Positions 6,475 to 9,889 of a stretch of DNA of 9,889 bases are shown piece after piece. The notes under the pieces were generated by a model. The model was not told the DNA's origin, made no database searches, and saw only the letters and a list, made by a program, of their open reading frames with translations. Made by a program: the position numbers and the translations under genes. Position 1 is the stretch's first letter, and the number at the start of each line of letters is the position of its first letter. Origin of the DNA: Candidatus Omnitrophota bacterium (GTDB lineage: Bacteria; Omnitrophota; Koll11; VGKN01); NCBI GenBank assembly GCA_016867055.1, contig VGKN01000034.1, positions 1-9,889 of the forward strand. Reading direction: 5' to 3'.

Positions 6475-7215
6475 TCATTTTCTTGTAATCTCAAATTCAA
6501 AATCAAAATCCAACGAATTGGTAGCCTCGTTATTCGGAGAGAAATTCCTTTGAATATTCGGCATTACAATCTTAATCTTACTGCTCTTCATATTAGGTAT
6601 AGGAAAGGCGATATAGCCATCATATATTACATCGTTAAAAATATATCCACCTGTAAGTGTTACAGATTTCAAAAGAAATAGCCTTCTTCTTAGGGGACCG
6701 CTTGCCACCTCTCCAGCAAATTTTAGGGGGGCTCCATAAAGACCAGGAGCATTTTCAGCGGTAGTTTTGCTGAAAGAATATATGGGTCTTTTTGCCGTAT
6801 AAAGGTCAATTATATATTCCGGGCTAAGATAGGAATACTGACTATTATTATCATCCAACATCACAAATTCATTTGGGTCGAATTTTATCTTCTCTCTATT
6901 TTTATTTGATATCTTTACATAAAAAACCAACGTCCCAGGAATATATGGATTGAGGCCACTTTCTTTACCGAAGAGTTCTTTATTTTTGAAATATTTATCG
7001 AGGTATTCTTTTGAGGTATATTTGATAAAGACCTCTATGTCATCTTTTACAAGGTTAATTGATTCCGGCTGTAGAGAGATATATGGTATAGTCTTAATGT
7101 CTTCTTTTAGAGAGATCTGCTGCTTTGATTTCCTTTCATACAATATAGCGCTTTGTGTTGCACATCCAAAAATTAGAATAGATATACCAACTGACAAAAG
7201 GCAGAACCCTTTCAT
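6475..7215 (-). CDS. Unrecognised lipoprotein
   Basis: A 246-residue protein with a type II signal peptide: KGF, a hydrophobic run, then ILIFGC with the lipidation Cys at 18. Ala at +2 does not signal inner-membrane retention, so the outer membrane is likely. I do not recognise the mature domain. It is predicted to be beta-rich, with alternating strands such as TLVFYVKIS (95-103), FVMLDD (117-122) and DGYIAFPIP (199-207), and ends DFDFEFEITRK. The layout, an ordered beta protein that mentions defined surface segments and a late GYI-FP strand, resembles small extracellular immunoglobulin-like or DUF4352-like lipoproteins, but that is weak. The ATG overlaps the stop of the upstream winged-helix gene (ATGA), so it is co-translated with it; a 100-bp leader separates it from the SPOR gene. 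Confidence 0.85.
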   Translation of the reverse strand: MKGFCLLSVGISILIFGCATQSAILYERKSKQQISLKEDIKTIPYISLQPESINLVKDDIEVFIKYTSKEYLDKYFKNKELFGKESGLNPYIPGTLVFYVKISNKNREKIKFDPNEFVMLDDNNSQYSYLSPEYIIDLYTAKRPIYSFSKTTAENAPGLYGAPLKFAGEVASGPLRRRLFLLKSVTLTGGYIFNDVIYDGYIAFPIPNMKSSKIKIVMPNIQRNFSPNNEATNSLDFDFEFEITRK

Positions 7216-7526
7216 TCTTTCAATTTATTAAAATTAGACTTGTTATTCCCTAAAAACCTGTTTATCTTCTTAACAATATTTACATCTTGGGTATATGAAT
7301 AGCCTACAACAAACCGATTTTTAAGTGAGAGCAAAATTTTAAATTTTGCAAGTTTATCAAGAGATTTCTTTGTATCCTCTCTTTTTTCGTTTATCCATGT
7401 GGAGATACCCCTTGCTGTATCAATGCTGCTTGGACTGTTGTGAAAAAAATTAAGAATCTTATAATCAATATTACTCTTTATAACTCTACGTAAATTAATC
7501 TCTTGACTTGGTAATTTTTTTCTCAT
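7212..7526 (-). CDS. Small winged-helix DNA-binding-like protein
   Basis: A 104-residue basic protein with a winged-helix layout: helix 1 (about 19-30), SIDTARGISTWINEK (helix 2, 34-48), REDTKKSLDKLAKFKIL (recognition helix, 49-65), a beta wing (66-78) and a C-terminal helix (80-93). The pattern matches small wHTH proteins in which a residue-binding helix pair is followed by a Tyr-containing wing; no further assignment is possible. It probably binds DNA or partners the HD-GYP protein. Its ATG lies 32 bp inside the end of the HD-GYP gene and lacks a good ribosome site; no other start is available downstream before the domain begins, so coupled translation is likely. Its stop overlaps the lipoprotein start by four bases. 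Confidence 0.75.
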   Translation of the reverse strand: MRKKLPSQEINLRRVIKSNIDYKILNFFHNSPSSIDTARGISTWINEKREDTKKSLDKLAKFKILLSLKNRFVVGYSYTQDVNIVKKINRFLGNNKSNFNKLKE

Positions 7527-8976
7527 ATCTTTTTTCTTTAAATAATTTTATAAATGCATTCACAACCTTTGGATCAAATTGAGTTCCGCTATATTTAGCC
7601 AGTTCTATTAATGCTTCTTTAAGAGTTTTTGTCTTTCTGTAAGGCCTCTTGCCGATCATAGCTTCAAAGGCATCAGCAACTGCTATTATCCTTGCGCCGA
7701 TAGGTATTTTATCGCCTTTTAATCTTGAAGGATATCCTGTCCCATCATATCTTTCATGATGATGTAGTATTATAGGGATAACTGGTTTTAATATCTCTAG
7801 GGAGTTAACCATTTCAGCTAATCTTATAGGATGTTGTTTTACAATTTCAAATTCTTTTTTTGTCAAGGGGGTTCTCTTCTTTAGTATATCCTCGGGGAGG
7901 GTAAATTTTCCTGCATCCGGAAGCAGAGCAGCATAATGTAAATTCCTCAACTCCTCTTTTGATATACCTAATTCTTTTGCTATTAAAAGAACACTATTTA
8001 CATAAAAAGGAGAATGAGTATATTTATACGGCGATTTGAACTCTAACATTCTAACCAACGACTTAATAGCGCCCAGAATAATCTTTTCCTGATTTAAAAA
8101 AAGTTGAGCATTTCTGATAGCAATAACAACCTGCTCTGCAAGGGTGTTTAATATCTCTAAATCAAAATTTGTAAAATTAACTTTGCCATTTTTTTTAAAA
8201 ACAGTTATTACGCCTACAACCTCCTCTTCTAATAATGGAACCGAGATAATTTGCTTTTTGAGCATAGGTGTAGCATACTTAGCAACCCTTCCCTGAATTC
8301 CTTTGCCGACCCTTATATAATCTGGAAAAAATCTTCTTGGAAAAACTCCGACGCAGACCTTTTTAATCAATTTTGTTTTCGCTTTATTCATAAGCATTAT
8401 GGATGAGGCATTTGCCCGCAGTATTTGTATACAGAATCTTGCTATCCTTGGCAGAAGTTCTTCGAGGTCTAAGGTTGAACTGATTAATCTGTGTAAGGTA
8501 TGGACTGTTGAAAGTGCTACTGCCCGAGGTCTTATGGTATTACAAATTTTTGTGAGTTCCAGTTCCTTTTGTATATTATCTATCAAAAAATCAATAAGCA
8601 TCGGCAAAAAAATGGAGATTTGCTTTTCGGCCTCTTTCTTGACATTACAAATCCCTATCGCACCATAGGTTCTACCTCCTCTAACAATTGGAAAGAGCAT
8701 ACATCCCTTATTTTTATAATGACATCTTAACTGCTTTATAATTATATTTAGATTCTTTCTATCCCCAGAATCTAAAAAAATCTTTAAACAATCTTTGGTT
8801 AAACCTTCCTGACAGGATTTGTCACATTCTATAAGTTTAAAATTGGATTTTGAATTTACGCTAAATAAAAACCAACTTAAATTACCAAATAAAATTTTAA
8901 ATTTTTCCTTCTGCTTTTTCCAAAGGTTATTATCTGTGAATTTCTTAAAGAAATCTTTCTGATAATTCCTTGACAT
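7495..8976 (-). CDS. Cys-rich GAF-like, GAF and HD-GYP protein with altered HD dyad
   Basis: A 493-residue cytoplasmic sensor/effector. Order: a Cys-rich GAF/PocR-like domain (about 20-135, with Cys51, 55, 63, 85, 92 and 110), helical linker, a compact GAF domain (about 160-292) and HD-GYP (about 298-480). The HD-GYP retains His321, His382, HHHERYDGTGYP (405-416) and Asp435, but the canonical HD dyad reads Pro353-Asp354 (codons CCG GAT in LLPDAGKFTLP). Since that His binds metal in characterised enzymes, c-di-GMP hydrolysis is doubtful and a binding or scaffold role is more likely; this is inference. The Cys set suggests metal, Fe-S or redox sensing. The start ATG lies two bases after the dNTPase stop with AAGG upstream. 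The next gene overlaps its 3' end by 32 bp. Confidence 0.93.
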   Translation of the reverse strand: MSRNYQKDFFKKFTDNNLWKKQKEKFKILFGNLSWFLFSVNSKSNFKLIECDKSCQEGLTKDCLKIFLDSGDRKNLNIIIKQLRCHYKNKGCMLFPIVRGGRTYGAIGICNVKKEAEKQISIFLPMLIDFLIDNIQKELELTKICNTIRPRAVALSTVHTLHRLISSTLDLEELLPRIARFCIQILRANASSIMLMNKAKTKLIKKVCVGVFPRRFFPDYIRVGKGIQGRVAKYATPMLKKQIISVPLLEEEVVGVITVFKKNGKVNFTNFDLEILNTLAEQVVIAIRNAQLFLNQEKIILGAIKSLVRMLEFKSPYKYTHSPFYVNSVLLIAKELGISKEELRNLHYAALLPDAGKFTLPEDILKKRTPLTKKEFEIVKQHPIRLAEMVNSLEILKPVIPIILHHHERYDGTGYPSRLKGDKIPIGARIIAVADAFEAMIGKRPYRKTKTLKEALIELAKYSGTQFDPKVVNAFIKLFKEKRYEKKITKSRD

Positions 8977-8978
8977 AA

Positions 8979-9889
8979 CTATACCTTAACGAGGGGATCA
9001 AATAATTTTTTATACTCTTCCAAGGCATACCTATCTGTCATGCCCGCGATATAATCACAAACAGCCCTATAAGACCCCTCTAGATTAATCCTCTTTTGTG
9101 TACTATATGGAAGCTGTTCAGGTTTTGAAATATATATCTCAAACAGTTCTTTTATAAATCTTTTTGCTTTGTCGGACATCCTTACCACTTTGTAATGATT
9201 GTATAAATTTTTCGTCAGGAATTCTTTCAGCGGCTTCTTCTCTTCCTTCATCTTGTCGCTAAATGAAATGAGTCTATTCTTACATTTCCTTACATCCTCA
9301 ATAGTTTTAATGTTGAAATTTTTTATATTCTGCTCAGAATTGTTAATCAAATCCCTGACTTGAATATCTATTAGAACTCTTATAATTTGATATTTCATAA
9401 TCTCCTTGCTTAAATTTAGGTTTTTAGAAGTAAATCCGGTGGATATTCGGTGCCATAGTTCAACTTTTTCCAATTCCTTATCATCAATCAAGTTAGATGT
9501 TATACCATCATCTAAGTCATGGGTATCGTAAGCAATCTCATCTGCTATATCAACCACCTGCGCTTCTAAGGTTGGCAAGCTATCTGGTTCAAGTTGAATA
9601 TTAACAAGGCTGTACTGATTAAGCGAAGTGATATGTTTTGCTATACCCTCTCTCACCTCCCAACTAAGATTCAAACCCTTGAAGTTTGGATATCTCTCCT
9701 CCAATAGGTCCACAACCCTCAAACCCTGGATATTATGATTAAAACCACCGTGGTCCTTCATTATACTATGCAGTGCCTCCTCTCCTGCGTGGCCGAATGG
9801 AGGATGACCTATATCATGGGCCAGAGCTATTGTCTCGGCTAAATCTTCGTTTAACCTAAGCACCCTAACAATTGATTTGACTATGTGCA
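8979..9889 (-). CDS. dgt: dGTPase-family dNTP triphosphohydrolase, 5' end outside window
   Basis: 302 C-terminal residues of a deoxyguanosinetriphosphate triphosphohydrolase-like protein. The family splits dNTPs into deoxynucleoside and triphosphate, and controls dNTP pools. The frame is open to the right edge, and the residues before the GTG at 9863 (HIVKSIVR) continue the family alignment, so that GTG is internal. Visible marks are ALAHDIGHPPFGHAGEEAL with the HD metal dyad, FNHNIQGLRV, the QVVDIADEIAYDTHDLDDG block with its metal-binding Asp, and the C-terminal YIAGMTDRYA. The first metal His and the N-terminal RRL/HTLEV region lie outside. The length fits the usual 330-400 residue forms, as opposed to the longer E. 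coli Dgt. It is followed after two bases by the HD-GYP gene, so the two are co-transcribed. Confidence 0.93.
   Translation of the reverse strand, partial: HIVKSIVRVLRLNEDLAETIALAHDIGHPPFGHAGEEALHSIMKDHGGFNHNIQGLRVVDLLEERYPNFKGLNLSWEVREGIAKHITSLNQYSLVNIQLEPDSLPTLEAQVVDIADEIAYDTHDLDDGITSNLIDDKELEKVELWHRISTGFTSKNLNLSKEIMKYQIIRVLIDIQVRDLINNSEQNIKNFNIKTIEDVRKCKNRLISFSDKMKEEKKPLKEFLTKNLYNHYKVVRMSDKAKRFIKELFEIYISKPEQLPYSTQKRINLEGSYRAVCDYIAGMTDRYALEEYKKLFDPLVKV

Noticed and set aside
6950..7231. Plus-strand open frame of 93 codons
   Set aside because: Antisense to the lipoprotein gene and running across its start; no supporting signal.
8399..8668. Plus-strand open frame of 89 codons
   Set aside because: Antisense to the conserved GAF region; not supported by motifs or a ribosome site.
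9861..9863. GTG at 9861-9863 as the start of the dGTPase-family gene
   Set aside because: The frame is open to the window edge and upstream residues match the family; the N-terminal metal His region would be lost otherwise.

Overview
The window is AT-rich (about one third G+C by eye), and every convincing gene is on the minus strand, so transcription runs from the right edge to the left. Lipoprotein, SPOR, HAMP/GGDEF and HD-GYP genes point to a Gram-negative bacterium with much cyclic-di-GMP signalling. A PflX-type radical SAM protein and scattered non-coding repeats would suit an anaerobic or environmental lineage (Nitrospirota, Omnitrophota or Desulfobacterota style). I cannot place it more precisely. 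No rRNA, tRNA, CRISPR array, integrase or intact transposase was found.

Right block (9889 to about 5508), in transcription order: a dNTP triphosphohydrolase of the dGTPase family, cut by the window edge; a cytoplasmic protein with a Cys-rich GAF-like domain, a GAF domain and an HD-GYP domain whose HD dyad reads PD; a 104-residue winged-helix protein overlapping it by 32 bp; an unrecognised lipoprotein with an ATGA overlap; a membrane-anchored SPOR protein; and a 70-residue DUF2582-type winged-helix protein. Spacing suggests one operon through the lipoprotein, possibly with a new leader before the SPOR gene.

Middle block (5507 to 3070): cutA stands alone between two spacers of about 270-280 bp, each with a plausible sigma70-type promoter. 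It is followed by a PflX-like radical SAM gene that overlaps an exported SagB-type nitroreductase gene (ATGA). The cutA-pflX spacer carries a 34-codon open frame ending one base before the pflX-like start.

Left block (3069 to 1): after a GC-rich inverted-repeat element come a transmembrane HAMP-GGDEF diguanylate cyclase with intact active site and I-site, and, 5 bp downstream, a receiver-GAF-HD-GYP protein that runs off the left edge. That protein has no visible stop codon, so a scan for closed ORFs would miss it, yet it fills positions 1-1477.

The most interesting signal is that both HD-GYP proteins carry substitutions at different metal-ligand positions (His-His to Ile-His in one, His-Asp to Pro-Asp in the other), while the diguanylate cyclase beside the first looks fully active. 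This suggests synthesis plus sensing or binding of c-di-GMP rather than a simple synthesis/degradation pair. I found no clearly new defence or mobile system; most of the window is signalling and housekeeping genes.
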